Assembly (NCBI GenBank): GCA_942493235.1
Contig: OW818676.1
Coordinates: forward strand, 1,426,001-1,490,000
Direction: 5' to 3'
Source of the DNA: ENR-C587 sp942493235
Lineage (GTDB): Bacteria > Bacteroidota > Ignavibacteria > Kapaibacteriales > UBA2268
DNA: 64,000 bases
Positions 38,218 to 47,440 of this stretch are shown here, piece after piece (positions within the stretch are counted from its first letter, which is position 1; every line of letters begins with the position of its first letter). Below the pieces are notes generated by a model, which saw only the letters and a list, made by a program, of their open reading frames with translations, made no database searches and was not told where the DNA came from. Both the position numbers and the translations under genes were made by a program.

Positions 38218-38580
38218 ATGATTGAAGTTGATTGGCATAAATGTCTGGGTGAGATATGGTGCAATTTATATAGAATTGATGCTAATCATAAAAATTTAGC
38301 CGGTTTTAACGGTATTTATATTATCTGGAGCGGGAAATTTGAAGGCGAAAGAAATATACTACTCGTAGGATATGGGGATATCCGAAAGGTAATCAATCAA
38401 TACAAAGAAGACATTGCTGTTAAAGCATTTGAACATCTGGGTGTTTTTATTTCGTGGGCTGATATACCATACTCAAAAAGGAAATCAGCTATTAATTATT
38501 TAATTAGTACTTTAAGCCCTAAAATGTCAACAAAAATAGAAAAAGTCGGCGAAAACGAAGTTAATCTACCGAATTGGTAA
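38218..38580 (+). CDS. GIY-YIG-like small protein, probably degenerate
   Basis: This 120-residue protein contains GFNGIYIIWSG, then NILLVGYGDIRKVINQYKED and VFISWADIPYSKRKSAINYLISTLSPKM. The order (GIYIIW strand, VGYG-x-IR helix, W-A strand, YL--LSPK helix) resembles small bacterial GIY-YIG-like proteins. The second motif reads VGYG rather than YVGQG, and I see no clear catalytic glutamate, so nuclease activity is doubtful. ATG 38218 is chosen because GGAG lies 8 bp upstream; an upstream TTG (38203) is less likely. It is the last plus-strand gene of this cluster. Confidence 0.6.
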   Translation: MIEVDWHKCLGEIWCNLYRIDANHKNLAGFNGIYIIWSGKFEGERNILLVGYGDIRKVINQYKEDIAVKAFEHLGVFISWADIPYSKRKSAINYLISTLSPKMSTKIEKVGENEVNLPNW

Positions 38581-38764
38581 GAACCTATTTATTTTTATTT
38601 AAATTTAAATGTCTTTCTAATTGCTCGATTCATGCTCACATCTACCCCTGAAAAAATGATAACATCGTTTCCTAATTGAAATGTATCTTATAAGGCTATT
38701 GTAAGAGTCCAAAATATTTATTTGCTGTTTATTTTTCAAAGCTTTCAAACGTCTAATTGCTTAC

Positions 38765-38939
38765 CAAGAGGTTATCAAAAAAGTAATAATGTTTCTAAAT
38801 CGTCATTCTGAGTGAAACGAAGAATCCAGAATTATCTACAAGTTAGCTTTATCTGGATTCTTCACTTCGTTCAGAATGACAACTTTTTAGTCAGCCTCTT
38901 GAACAAATGGAAATTGAAAATTTTATAGTTTTGCAACAG
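38765..38939. repeat. Hairpin repeat F2 (intact)
   Basis: Arms GAAGAATCCAGA and TCTGGATTCTTC face each other, flanked by GTCATTCTGAG on the left and GTTCAGAATGAC on the right, so nearly 30 bp can pair. A tail shared with F1 runs to GCAACAG at 38939. The left edge begins CAAGAGG and an inner right segment reads CCTCTTGAA, a short imperfect terminal inverted repeat. This suggests a small non-autonomous element. The flanking 38581-38764 shows nothing else. Confidence 0.85.
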
Positions 38940-39000
38940 CCTTAGACTTATATAGGATAAGTTATAAGAATGCTATAAGGCATAGATTTAAATTTGCAAA

Positions 39001-39033
39001 AAAACCTAACAAGCACAATGCTTATTAGGTTTT
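39001..39033 (-). terminator. Rho-independent terminator of the LysM transglycosylase gene
   Basis: Stem AAAACCTAA-AAGCA with TGCTTATTAGGTTTT, loop of about 3 nt. Read on the minus strand it is followed by a run of seven T. It lies 26 bp after the stop of the minus-strand gene at 39059. Confidence 0.85.
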
Positions 39034-39058
39034 ATAAAAATATAGATTGATTTATATA

Positions 39059-41521
39059 CTACTGAATTTTCAAAGAAGCACCAATTTGCAGAGTTGATTC
39101 TTTGATATTTTTATTCTTTTTCTTTAAATCATCAACACGAACGCCGAATTTTTTAGCGATTTTCTCTAAAGTATCGCCATTTTTTATTTTATAAAATTTA
39201 GGAGCTTTTTTAGATTTAGGATTAGAAGAATTACCACCACCCACTTGTAGTTTTTCAGGATAGATGCTTAATTTTGAACTAGCAATTACTACGTTAGATT
39301 TTATTAAGCCCGGATTCCAAGCTTTTACTTGTGCTTCAGTAACTCCATATCTTGATGCTATAGTGGATAGGTTTTCACCTCTTTTAACTTTATGAGTTAC
39401 TTTGCGATTTTTATTTGCTTTGCTGATTGCAGTAACGTCAACAGATTTATCACTGTTAATTGTTTTTGTAGAAGTGATTTTTAAAGTTTGCCCGACTACA
39501 ATTTTATTTTTTCTAATTTTATTTTGCTTTTTAATTGCGTCCATAGTAACGTTATAATCGTCTGCAATTTTAGCAAGTGTTTCGCCTTTTTTAACTTTAT
39601 GCTTAACAGTTTTAGAGAAGGTTCTTTTCTCTTTTTTAGTCTGTTGTTCGTCGTCAGTTACTTTTTCTTTAATATTAGAAGCTACCTGAGAATTTTGAGA
39701 AATTTTAAGAATTTGTCCTGATTGAATCTGGTCATTATCATAAGGGATGTTATTCAAATTTCTCAAGTCAGTCGGGCGAATTCCATAACGCATAGCGATA
39801 GAATATAAAGTTTCGCCTTTAGCTACTTTATGAGTAATAAAGTCAGAATTATTATCGGAGCTAATACTTATATTTTGATTAGCTTGAGGTCTGTTATTAG
39901 CTGTTTTAGCATTAGAAACAGGAGGGAAATCAGAGGCATTATCTTTTGCTAAATCCAAAGAATTGTCCGATTTATCAGTAGGAACCTTTATAATTGTACC
40001 TGCACTAAGCTTAGTTTTAGAGCTGGCAATATCATTGACAGCCATTACTTGCCTAACCGGAACACTGTATTTCTGAGCTATAGAAGAGATAGTTTCTCTC
40101 TTTGATACTCTATGTTCTATCCATGGTATTTTCTCTTCGGGAGTCAAACTTGCAAAGTTCGGAGTGAATGAGCCTAATGTACCGTGAGGAATTTTCAATT
40201 TGTATTGTTGAACGTCAGAAGGAGTGCATCCGCTAATTAGCTCAGGATTTAGTAAATTTAATTCTTTCACGGGGATGTTAGCTGCTTTAGCTAATGCTTT
40301 AAGGCTAACCGGTTCATTCAAAGTAAATATATCGTATTTATATTCGTTTTCGTACTTGATGTCTTTAGTATCTATTCCGTAGAGGTCTAAGTTATAAACT
40401 ACTTTAACTGTAGCAATAAATAGAGGCACATAAGCTGAAGTTTCTTGAGGTAATATTTTCTGAATATCCCAGAAATCAACAGAGTCTTTACCTGATTTGC
40501 GTATAGCTTTTCTGACTCCGCCCAGACCGCAATTATAAGCCGCCATGGCAAGGTGCCAGTCGCCAAGCTCATTATATAGGTCTTTTAAATGCTTCATTGC
40601 AGCACGTGTTGACTTTTCGGGGTCTCTACGTTCGTCAATGAATACTGAAGATTTTGAATTCAGTCCGTACATTTCGCCTGTAGCTCTCATGAATTGCCAG
40701 AGCCCGACTGCTCCGGCTTTAGATATATTATTTGGAATCAAAGCACTTTCGTTCATCGCAAGGTAAATAATTTCTTCGGGCATGTTTTCTTCTTTTGCAA
40801 TGCGTTTCATCATTGGAAACCATTTAGAAGAACGAGCTAACCAACCCTTTAAAGCTTTTGAACCAAATTTATTTCCGGTAAGGAATTTTATACCCTTCTG
40901 TACACTTTCATTGTCGTCAAGAGGAATTGTGATTTTATCAGGTATTTTAAGCTTCAATCCGGCAATTGCTTCGCCTTGAGCATCATTTCTTAAGTCAGAT
41001 TCGGGAGTTGATTGAATTCTTTCAAACTCCTGAAACAGTTTATCTCTAACTATAAACATAGATGAACCTTCGCCAAGTTCGTCAATGCTTTTAATATAAG
41101 TTTCGTAGTCATCAATTATGGATTGAGCAAGTTCGGTAAATTCTTCGTTTTGCTCTATACCCGGATAAGAAGCCAATTTATTTAATATTTCGATAGAGTG
41201 TTCAAAAAAGCGAGCGGCATTGACTGTATCGCCTCTTTGAATTAATATCAAACCCTGTAAATACTTCTGTCGGGAACGCTCCAAAACTTTCATTATAGCA
41301 TTGTCTTTTTCTTTTTTGTTCTGTGAGCTCTCATCTAACTCAGAGTACTCGTCAGGGAAAAAATTTGCAGTCTTATTTGATTTGACATCTTTTGGAGATG
41401 TCTGTGCAAATAAGTCGCCGGAAGACAATTCAAATAATAATAATGCTAATAACAATAAAGCCGATTTTATATTAATATATCTATCAATTTTTCTTTGCGT
41501 TTCTATTTTTAAAATACTCAT
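39059..41521 (-). CDS. MltD-like lytic transglycosylase with five LysM domains
   Basis: This 820-residue exported protein has a signal segment near residues 20-40 (SALLLLALLLFELSSGDLFAQ). A helical N-domain precedes the SLT domain (about 215-390): IIYLAMNESALIP with the catalytic Glu, GAVGLWQFMRATGEMYGL, and LAMAAYNCGLGGVRKAI. Five LysM peptidoglycan-binding domains follow in the C-terminal half, each starting HKV/YKI-x-x-GETL. It should cleave peptidoglycan in the periplasm. ATG 41521 is preferred because AAGGAG lies 7 bp upstream; a GTG 6 bp earlier is an alternative. E. coli MltD has fewer LysM units. Confidence 0.94.
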   Translation of the reverse strand: MSILKIETQRKIDRYINIKSALLLLALLLFELSSGDLFAQTSPKDVKSNKTANFFPDEYSELDESSQNKKEKDNAIMKVLERSRQKYLQGLILIQRGDTVNAARFFEHSIEILNKLASYPGIEQNEEFTELAQSIIDDYETYIKSIDELGEGSSMFIVRDKLFQEFERIQSTPESDLRNDAQGEAIAGLKLKIPDKITIPLDDNESVQKGIKFLTGNKFGSKALKGWLARSSKWFPMMKRIAKEENMPEEIIYLAMNESALIPNNISKAGAVGLWQFMRATGEMYGLNSKSSVFIDERRDPEKSTRAAMKHLKDLYNELGDWHLAMAAYNCGLGGVRKAIRKSGKDSVDFWDIQKILPQETSAYVPLFIATVKVVYNLDLYGIDTKDIKYENEYKYDIFTLNEPVSLKALAKAANIPVKELNLLNPELISGCTPSDVQQYKLKIPHGTLGSFTPNFASLTPEEKIPWIEHRVSKRETISSIAQKYSVPVRQVMAVNDIASSKTKLSAGTIIKVPTDKSDNSLDLAKDNASDFPPVSNAKTANNRPQANQNISISSDNNSDFITHKVAKGETLYSIAMRYGIRPTDLRNLNNIPYDNDQIQSGQILKISQNSQVASNIKEKVTDDEQQTKKEKRTFSKTVKHKVKKGETLAKIADDYNVTMDAIKKQNKIRKNKIVVGQTLKITSTKTINSDKSVDVTAISKANKNRKVTHKVKRGENLSTIASRYGVTEAQVKAWNPGLIKSNVVIASSKLSIYPEKLQVGGGNSSNPKSKKAPKFYKIKNGDTLEKIAKKFGVRVDDLKKKNKNIKESTLQIGASLKIQ

Positions 41522-41737
41522 CTTCACACTCCTTCTAATTTACATTCATTTTTCAATACAATATAATTCTAATTAATAAAAAAGTCAAATATTATTTTTA
41601 TTATCAGCTCTGATAAACCGAAACTAATTTGAAATATACTAAGGATTTACACCCTAAGTTCCTATTTTTAGACAATCTACAAAAAAGTTAACGTATAATT
41701 ATATTATGTTTAACGTAGTGTATTCATAATATATCAA

Positions 41738-42349
41738 CTATGCAATTAAAATTTCTTTGTTAGAAAGCTTCTGTTCTTTAAAATCATTTGATGCAATTAT
41801 CAGTGCATTAGATTTAATAAAATCAGCAAAAAATTCATCTAAAAAATTCATTGACATTTTATCTAAATTTGTAAATGGCTCATCTAAAATCAAGATTTCG
41901 GGCTTAAACACAATTGCTAAAATATATTTCAATTTTTGCTTCATACCGCTGGAATATTGCTTTACTAATTTATTGTTATTTAGCATTAGCCCATTGGATA
42001 AAATCTCTATTAAACTATTCTCTGCACCTTCCTTTCTTAATTTGCTTATAAAATTTATATGTTCGTTCATAGTCAGTTCGTCATATAAATTCAAATACGG
42101 GCTTACAAAACCAATATATTTATAAAAATCATTTATATCAATTCTCTTATTATCAATATTTAGTTCGATGCTACCTTTATCCGGTCTTATTAGCCCACAT
42201 AATATTTTTAGTAAAGTTGACTTACCGGCACCATTTGCTCCGCTAATAGTAAGAGCAGTAGAATTAGAAATTGTAAAGCTCAAGTCTTTAAAAAGCAACT
42301 GCGAGCCGTACTTTTTAGTAATTCCATTAATATTAAATTCGATATTCAT
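41738..42349 (-). CDS. ABC transporter ATP-binding subunit (CcmA-like size)
   Basis: This compact 203-residue ATPase has Walker A GANGAGKST (about residue 40), Q-loop FVSPYLNLYDELT, signature YSSGMKQKLKY and Walker B ILILDEPFTNLD. A His-switch is not evident; the usual position reads IIASNDF, with Asn-Asp where TH is expected. The short length and single-subunit style resemble CcmA heme-exporter ATPases, but no ccmB or ccmC neighbour is present, so transport specificity is open. It begins 5 bp after the stop of the HEFHH metalloprotease gene and is probably co-transcribed with it. Confidence 0.85.
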   Translation of the reverse strand: MNIEFNINGITKKYGSQLLFKDLSFTISNSTALTISGANGAGKSTLLKILCGLIRPDKGSIELNIDNKRIDINDFYKYIGFVSPYLNLYDELTMNEHINFISKLRKEGAENSLIEILSNGLMLNNNKLVKQYSSGMKQKLKYILAIVFKPEILILDEPFTNLDKMSMNFLDEFFADFIKSNALIIASNDFKEQKLSNKEILIA

Positions 42350-42354
42350 CGGAT

Positions 42355-44043
42355 TTATCTTTTCACTGTGAACTTACCGAATTTTGAATCATAAGCTGCA
42401 TCTTCAAATTCTAAACGGTAAATATATACACCTGAAGAAATGTTACTCTGTATCTCGGACCATTTAATTACTTTTTTACTATTGTTTTCTCCCATCAATA
42501 TTGGCTGAGCGGTAACTTGAATTATTGACGAATAAAGCATAGAATTATTCAAATCGAATACGGAGAGTGTAGCTTTTTTGCCGAGGGGAATTTTATAGTC
42601 AACCGGAAAAGCTATGAAATTATCATTAGACGGGTTGTAAGGTTGAGGAAACACAAAATCACCATTTACTATATTCGCTCCGAAATGCTCGAATAGAACT
42701 GGAATAATTTGTCCTGTCTTATCCGCATTATTAAAACAATATTTAGCTCCCAGAACAGATAGGTCGCAGGAACTAATATCATCGCTTATAGTAATGCTAT
42801 ATTCTTTTGGTATCAAAAATTGTTCTACGGCATTTTGCAAATCATTATCAATTATAATAAAATCTAAAGTATCGCTTGCCAGATTTAACTCATTAGATTT
42901 GAAAATTACTCTGAAAGGTCTTAACTGGTATGCTATTAAAGTATTATTTACCATGTATGCAGGAGACGAGAAATCGCTCGTCTGGAAGAAAGTCATCTCT
43001 TTCATGTCTTTTGCATCGCTGAAATACTTACCCTCAACAGCTCTTGATCCGGTATAATATAACCAATTAACTACATCTTTGAGTTCTGTGATTATGTTTG
43101 AACTCTCAGTTCTTAATGCTTCATTCAGTGCCTGATAAGAAGGCATTCCCGCACCAATATTATCCCAAAGATTCTTTATCACCCTGTCGCCGTATTTGGA
43201 ATGAATCAAAATCATAAATGCAGACCATCCGTAGCCGTTATCGTAATAACCGTCTCCAAAAGGATACCCCGATAAATTCTTTAAAAGTTTATTTATATAT
43301 CTTTGGTAGTCTTTAACTTCAGGGAAAAATCTATATTCCATAAATGTACTTGTCATCTCATTAACAGCTGCCGATTGAAGTGCTTGGCGACTGTATGAAA
43401 TTTGAATGGCATGATGAAATTCGTGTACAGCTGTAATTTTTAATGCATCTATACCGGTGGTGCCATAAGTTTTAAAATATGTGTTTTCATCTTTTTTAGT
43501 TTTGTCGTCAGGACTGTAATTATTATCAAGTATGATAAAAGTAGCACAACGTTCATCGACACCATCAATAATTTCATAGATAGTACTTTGAATTGTAACT
43601 CCGTAATATGTTTGTGCTGTATCGCCATTACCGCAGTCTGCAATATATATTTCATATTCGCTACCTTCAAAAGTCGTATCTTCTAAAGGTTGATTATACC
43701 CCATTTCAACAACTTCTTTTTGATAAGCAAAGTCAAAATAATACGCTACGGAATCTATATAGTCAGGAATATTATTATTATTTCTATCAGTTAAATCTAC
43801 TCCATGAGTGCCGGTTTTGGTATAATGAATAACAAATCTGCCGGATGGTGAAATGTATTTTTCAGGCAAGTCAGTTTCAGAAGGTCTTTCCCAAAATGAT
43901 TGTAAAGTATTTGTTTTTTTGTGTTCTTTTAATCTTCTGAAAGTAGCACCTTTAACAGAAAGTTCGTGGTCGTATTCAATATTATCGGCAAAAACAAAAA
44001 GAGAACTTAATAAAAAGATTAAGAATATTCGAGTGAATTTCAT
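42355..44043 (-). CDS. Secreted HEFHH metalloprotease (MXAN_6640-like) with C-terminal sorting-like domain
   Basis: This 562-residue exported protein has a signal peptide (MKFTRIFLIFLLSSLFVFAD). A putative zinc-protease domain carries AVHEFHHAIQISYS (zinc ligands His207 and His211, Glu208). Upstream SGRFVIHYTKTGTHGVDLTDRNNN and IPDYIDSVAYYF are typical of the MXAN_6640 family. The C-terminus (ATLSVFDLNNSMLYS, then SSGVYIYRLEFEDA and GKFTVKR) resembles a FlgD-like/T9SS type A sorting domain. ATG 44043 is chosen for its upstream GAAGGAAAT. It lies 78 bp after the small exported gene and 5 bp before the ABC ATPase gene. Confidence 0.8.
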   Translation of the reverse strand: MKFTRIFLIFLLSSLFVFADNIEYDHELSVKGATFRRLKEHKKTNTLQSFWERPSETDLPEKYISPSGRFVIHYTKTGTHGVDLTDRNNNNIPDYIDSVAYYFDFAYQKEVVEMGYNQPLEDTTFEGSEYEIYIADCGNGDTAQTYYGVTIQSTIYEIIDGVDERCATFIILDNNYSPDDKTKKDENTYFKTYGTTGIDALKITAVHEFHHAIQISYSRQALQSAAVNEMTSTFMEYRFFPEVKDYQRYINKLLKNLSGYPFGDGYYDNGYGWSAFMILIHSKYGDRVIKNLWDNIGAGMPSYQALNEALRTESSNIITELKDVVNWLYYTGSRAVEGKYFSDAKDMKEMTFFQTSDFSSPAYMVNNTLIAYQLRPFRVIFKSNELNLASDTLDFIIIDNDLQNAVEQFLIPKEYSITISDDISSCDLSVLGAKYCFNNADKTGQIIPVLFEHFGANIVNGDFVFPQPYNPSNDNFIAFPVDYKIPLGKKATLSVFDLNNSMLYSSIIQVTAQPILMGENNSKKVIKWSEIQSNISSGVYIYRLEFEDAAYDSKFGKFTVKR

Positions 44044-44121
44044 TTTAATTTCCTTCAAAATAAAAAAAAGATTGATAATAAGATTATCAACCTTTATACA
44101 AACGTATATCTATCAAAAAAA

Positions 44122-44547
44122 TTATTTAAACATCTCTTTAATCATACCCCAAGTACGCTTTATACTGCTAACACTATGCGATACGTTAATAGAATTTGAA
44201 TATTCTACATTGTTATCTTTTTTTATTATTTTAATTCTGTATGTATAAAGATTAGCTGATTGAAGTGTAGGCTCTTTTTGAACCACTTTATAAGCTTCGT
44301 CATCTGTAAAATTGTAAACCGATGAATAACCCTTTGCGTCAATTGTAGTAATCTTAGTAAATGATTGGTTTTTGAGTGCTCTTTCAATATCAAATTTCAG
44401 AATCTGAGATTCGTCGCTTGTTCGCCATTCAACTTTGATTTTATTACCGTCCGATGAAGCATTAAAATAGCTAATAAAGCCATCGGCGGCAAATAGAGTA
44501 ACCGCACTCATTATTATAGTTAGAATTGTTATTTTGAACTTTTTCAT
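44122..44547 (-). CDS. Small exported protein, fibronectin-III-like
   Basis: This 141-residue protein has a signal peptide ending near LFAADG (residue 21). A single beta-sandwich follows whose strands (IKVEWRTSDESQILKFDIERAL, then YTYRIKIIKKDNNVEYSN) resemble an Fn3-like fold. A short basic helix closes it. It has no sorting domain. It is the first gene of the minus-strand group that continues with the HEFHH protease and the ABC ATPase. Function unknown. Confidence 0.6.
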   Translation of the reverse strand: MKKFKITILTIIMSAVTLFAADGFISYFNASSDGNKIKVEWRTSDESQILKFDIERALKNQSFTKITTIDAKGYSSVYNFTDDEAYKVVQKEPTLQSANLYTYRIKIIKKDNNVEYSNSINVSHSVSSIKRTWGMIKEMFK

Positions 44548-44819
44548 ACACTACTATAAATTTATTTAACTTCACAAATATAAAAAATAATTACAATAAA
44601 AGCAAATACTTTTATTTCTTTCCGAATACAAATACGTATATATTGAAAATTTAGTTTATGGATAAAGCAAATAAAAAAGCTTGCTAAGGCCTAAGATTTC
44701 TGATTAACTCTATATTTTACTAATAATTGCTTGAATATAAACTTTTACATTCACTTGTAGCTTTTGAGACTGTATGAAAATCATAAGATTAGCGTTAATA
44801 ATTTCACTACGCACTTGTT

Positions 44820-44953
44820 TGAGGCTTTCTAAAATTTGTCATTCTGAACGATTGAAGAATCCAGACAAAGCTAAATGTTGATAATTAAGGATTATTCGTT
44901 ACACTCTGAATGACGATTTGGCAATATTACTAATTTTAGGCAGCCTCTTGAAT
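44820..44953. repeat. Hairpin repeat F3 (degenerate)
   Basis: Left edge GAGGCT and right edge AGCCTCTTGAA form a short inverted repeat. Inside, GTCATTCTGAACG and GAAGAATCC face a decayed right arm, then CTGAATGACGATTTGGCAATATTA as in F5. Apart from this repeat, 44548-45084 shows nothing I can name. Confidence 0.8.
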
Positions 44954-45084
44954 GGAATACAAAGATAAAATATTGCATATTATTGTTTAGCTTTTAGTAT
45001 TTACACAGGATCTTTTTGCATATAGTCGGTAAGTAGCAATAGGTCTTATTTTATTGACTAATTGATATTGTTGTTTGAAATCCG

Positions 45085-45290
45085 TAAAGCCCTTGTCAAT
45101 AGTTGGTTTGCATTTTCGAAGATAGATATAAATATTGTTAATATACTCGAGAAAATCAATTGCATATAGTTGGCTTGTATTTGTAAGAAGTATTCAAGAA
45201 GCAGAATATTTTGTGGTTATGACTAAAGATAAGATTACTATGTGCGTAAAGAAGAAATAGATATAGGCAGATTTTGAACATATACCGTAT
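45085..45290 (+). pseudogene. 3' fragment of an ORF6N-family gene plus repeat tail (fragment T1)
   Basis: It encodes the end of the ORF6N C-terminal domain (WFAFSKIDINIVNILEKIN) without the rest of the gene. The same downstream tail as after the full copies follows (GTATTTGTAAGAAGTATTC, then AAGATTACTATGTGCGTAA). The match to 47115-47290 is close but has extra substitutions, so this is an older fragment. Confidence 0.75.
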
Positions 45291-45379
45291 GACTGGATTT
45301 TGATTATAAAAAACTGAAATAATATTGACATAATTTCGTTAATTATTTGTGTTATTAAAATAGTTAGTAGGGAAGAATT

Positions 45380-45648
45380 ATGCCTTCTATTTCAATGTTT
45401 TATGGTGTGATTATTTACATTTATTTCTATGACAATAAAGAACATAATATACCGCATATTCATGCGAAGTATAATGAAAATAAAGGAGTATTTTTATAGA
45501 ATCAGGAGAATTAATAGCCGGCTCTATTCCGATAAATAAAGTGAAATTAGTTCAAGCGTGGATAGAAATTCACCGAGATGAATTAATGGCTAATTGGACT
45601 TTAGCAATTGAAGGAGAAGAAATATTTAAAATTGATCCATTAAAGTAG
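45380..45648 (+). pseudogene. DUF4160 gene broken by one frameshift
   Basis: The first frame reads MPSISMFYGVIIYIYFYDNKEHNIPHIHAKYNENKGVF and then stops. The DUF4160 sequence resumes at once in another frame as IESGELIAGSIPINKVKLVQAWIEIHRDELMANW, ending KIDPLK at 45648. The break lies in the run GTATTTTTATAG, so one lost or gained T explains it. DUF4160 proteins are small and usually precede a DUF2442 gene in toxin-antitoxin-like pairs, as here. It could be a true pseudogene or an assembly homopolymer error. Confidence 0.8.
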
Positions 45649-45657
45649 GGGTGTTAT

Positions 45658-45896
45658 ATGTATCCTGAGTTAATTCAAGTATTTGCAATTAAACCGTTTG
45701 AGTTAGAGTTGTTATATTCTAATGGAGAAAAAAGACATATTAATATATTTAACTATTGTCAATCAACTTTTTTCAAACAACTTCATAATTGGGATTATTT
45801 TAAAATGTTAAAATCACCGATGGTGTCCTTAATTGGCCTAATGAACATGATATAGCTCCAGAGACAATATATACAGAGAGTATTTTAATTGTTTAA
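45658..45896 (+). pseudogene. DUF2442 gene broken by one frameshift
   Basis: The frame MYPELIQVFAIKPFELELLYSNGEKRHINIF is a DUF2442 N-terminus. After a shift near ATGTTAAAATCACC (about 45805-45818) the family C-terminus continues in another frame: KITDGVLNWPNEHDIAPETIY, ending at 45896. It follows the DUF4160 gene by 9 bp, the usual pair order. Both partners carry single-base shifts in short homopolymers. Confidence 0.8.
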
Positions 45897-46012
45897 TGTT
45901 TTAATTATGTGAAATATTAATTTGATAAATATTGTCAGCCTAAACTGAAGCAAAACTTTTTTTTTGTTGAATGCTGAACGTATAAAAAAATATAATGTAA
46001 ATATTAGGCTAA

Positions 46013-46240
46013 ATGGGCAATACAATTAGTGTAGAAAAACTCCGAAATAATGGCTATTATGTTAATAAACCATTCGGGGAAACTGGTTGTTTTGTGGTTA
46101 AGACTAAAGATAAGATTACTATGTGCCTAAGTATGATAAAGATATAGGCAGAATTAAGAGCATATACCGACTGACACACAATCGTGTGAGGGAGAATTAC
46201 TATTTCTGGACACTGTAACATTATTGTAATACTTCAGATA
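46013..46240 (+). pseudogene. Decayed repeat-unit ORF upstream of ORF6N copy 1
   Basis: The frame from 46013 reads MGNTISVEKLRNNGYYVNKP through FVVKTKDKITMC. It is then out of frame with YDKDIGRIKSIYRLTHNR, which follows. The segment FVVKTKDKIT...KDIGRIKSIYRLTHNR also occurs near 45205-45290 and 47216-47330, broken at the same place each time. I do not recognise the ancestral protein. Confidence 0.5.
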
Positions 46241-46307
46241 AAAATTTTATATTTAAGAAGATAATTCTTATATTCGCAGAATGTATAAGTATTAAAAACT
46301 ATTTATT

Positions 46308-47183
46308 ATGAACACAGAAATAGTTCAAGCTGATGATATAAAAAGTAAAATATTTACTTTACGAGGCGTACAAGTAATGCTTGATAGAGATTTAGCCGAA
46401 TTATTTAAGGTTGAAACAAAAGCTTTAAATCAAGCAGTGAAAAGAAATATTGAACGATTTCCGGTAGAGTTTATTTTTCGAATAAATGATACTGAAAAAA
46501 ACGAACTGGTAACAAATTGTTACCGGTTAAGAAAATTGAAACATTCGACAAGTTTTCCTTACGCTTTTACAGAGCAAGGTGTAGCAATGCTTTCCGTTTT
46601 ATTAAGAAGCGAAATTGCTGTAAATATCAGTGTTCAAATAATAAATGCTTTTGTTTCAATGCGACGATTTTTAGCTGAAAATGTAGGAATATTTAATAGA
46701 TTAGATTTAGTCGAGCATAAACTTTTAGAAACAGGCACAAAGATTGAATTAATTTTAAACGCATTGGAGACAAATCAATTAAAGCCTAAGCAAGGAATAT
46801 TTTATAATGGGCAAATATTTGATGCTTATAAATTTGTCTGCGATTTAATTCGATCTGCTGATACATCTCTCTATCTAATTGATAATTATATAGATGATAC
46901 TGTACTAACTTTGTTTTCAAAACGAAAAAATGGAGTTAAAGTAAAAATATTATCAAAGATAATAACTCAGCAAATGCAATTAGATATTACAAAATTTAAC
47001 AAACAATACGAACAAATTGATTTAGTTGAGTTTGATCTTTCGCATGATAGATTTATAATAATAGATGAAAAAGATCTTTATCATTTCGGAGCATCACTCA
47101 AAGACCTTGGTAAAAAATGGTTTGCATTTTCGAAGATAGATATAAATATTGTTAATATTCTCGAGAAAATCAATTGCAGATAG
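46308..47183 (+). CDS. ORF6N-domain protein, copy 1 (intact)
   Basis: This 291-residue protein has an N-terminal ORF6N DNA-binding domain (about 8-100; KIFTLRGVQVMLDRDLAELF, VKRNIERFPVEFIF, PYAFTEQGVAML). A linker helix and a C-terminal domain follow, with DTSLYLIDNYIDDTVLTLF and SHDRFIIIDEKDLYHFGASLKDLGKKWFAF, which resembles a PLD-like fold without a clear HKD. ORF6N is a phage-type (KilA-N-related) regulator domain. DNA 46232-46396 and 46780-47215 is almost identical to copy 2 (offset 1133 bp), while 46397-46779 is diverged. Function in the cell is unknown; a phage- or element-derived regulator is likely. Confidence 0.88.
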   Translation: MNTEIVQADDIKSKIFTLRGVQVMLDRDLAELFKVETKALNQAVKRNIERFPVEFIFRINDTEKNELVTNCYRLRKLKHSTSFPYAFTEQGVAMLSVLLRSEIAVNISVQIINAFVSMRRFLAENVGIFNRLDLVEHKLLETGTKIELILNALETNQLKPKQGIFYNGQIFDAYKFVCDLIRSADTSLYLIDNYIDDTVLTLFSKRKNGVKVKILSKIITQQMQLDITKFNKQYEQIDLVEFDLSHDRFIIIDEKDLYHFGASLKDLGKKWFAFSKIDINIVNILEKINCR

Positions 47184-47440
47184 TTGGCTTGTATTTGTAA
47201 TAAGTATTCAAGAAGCAGAATATTTTGTAGTTAAGACTAAAGATAAGATTACTATGTGCGTAAGTATAATAAAGATATAGGCAGAATTAAGAGCATATAC
47301 CGACTGACACATAATCGTATGTTTGAAAAATACTATAGAAAGACTCCATATCATTTTTATAATGCTTCAGATAAAAATTTTATATTTAAGAAGATAATTC
47401 TTATATTCGCAGAATGTATAAGTATTAAAAACTATTTATT
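47184..47440 (+). repeat. ORF6N repeat-unit tail and leader between copies 1 and 2
   Basis: This spacer carries the shared tail (GTATTTGTAATAAGTATTC), the decayed KDIGRIKSIYRLTHNR frame and the leader that precedes each ORF6N start (CAGAATGTATAAGTATTA). The last 75 bp are identical to those before copy 1. Confidence 0.75.
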
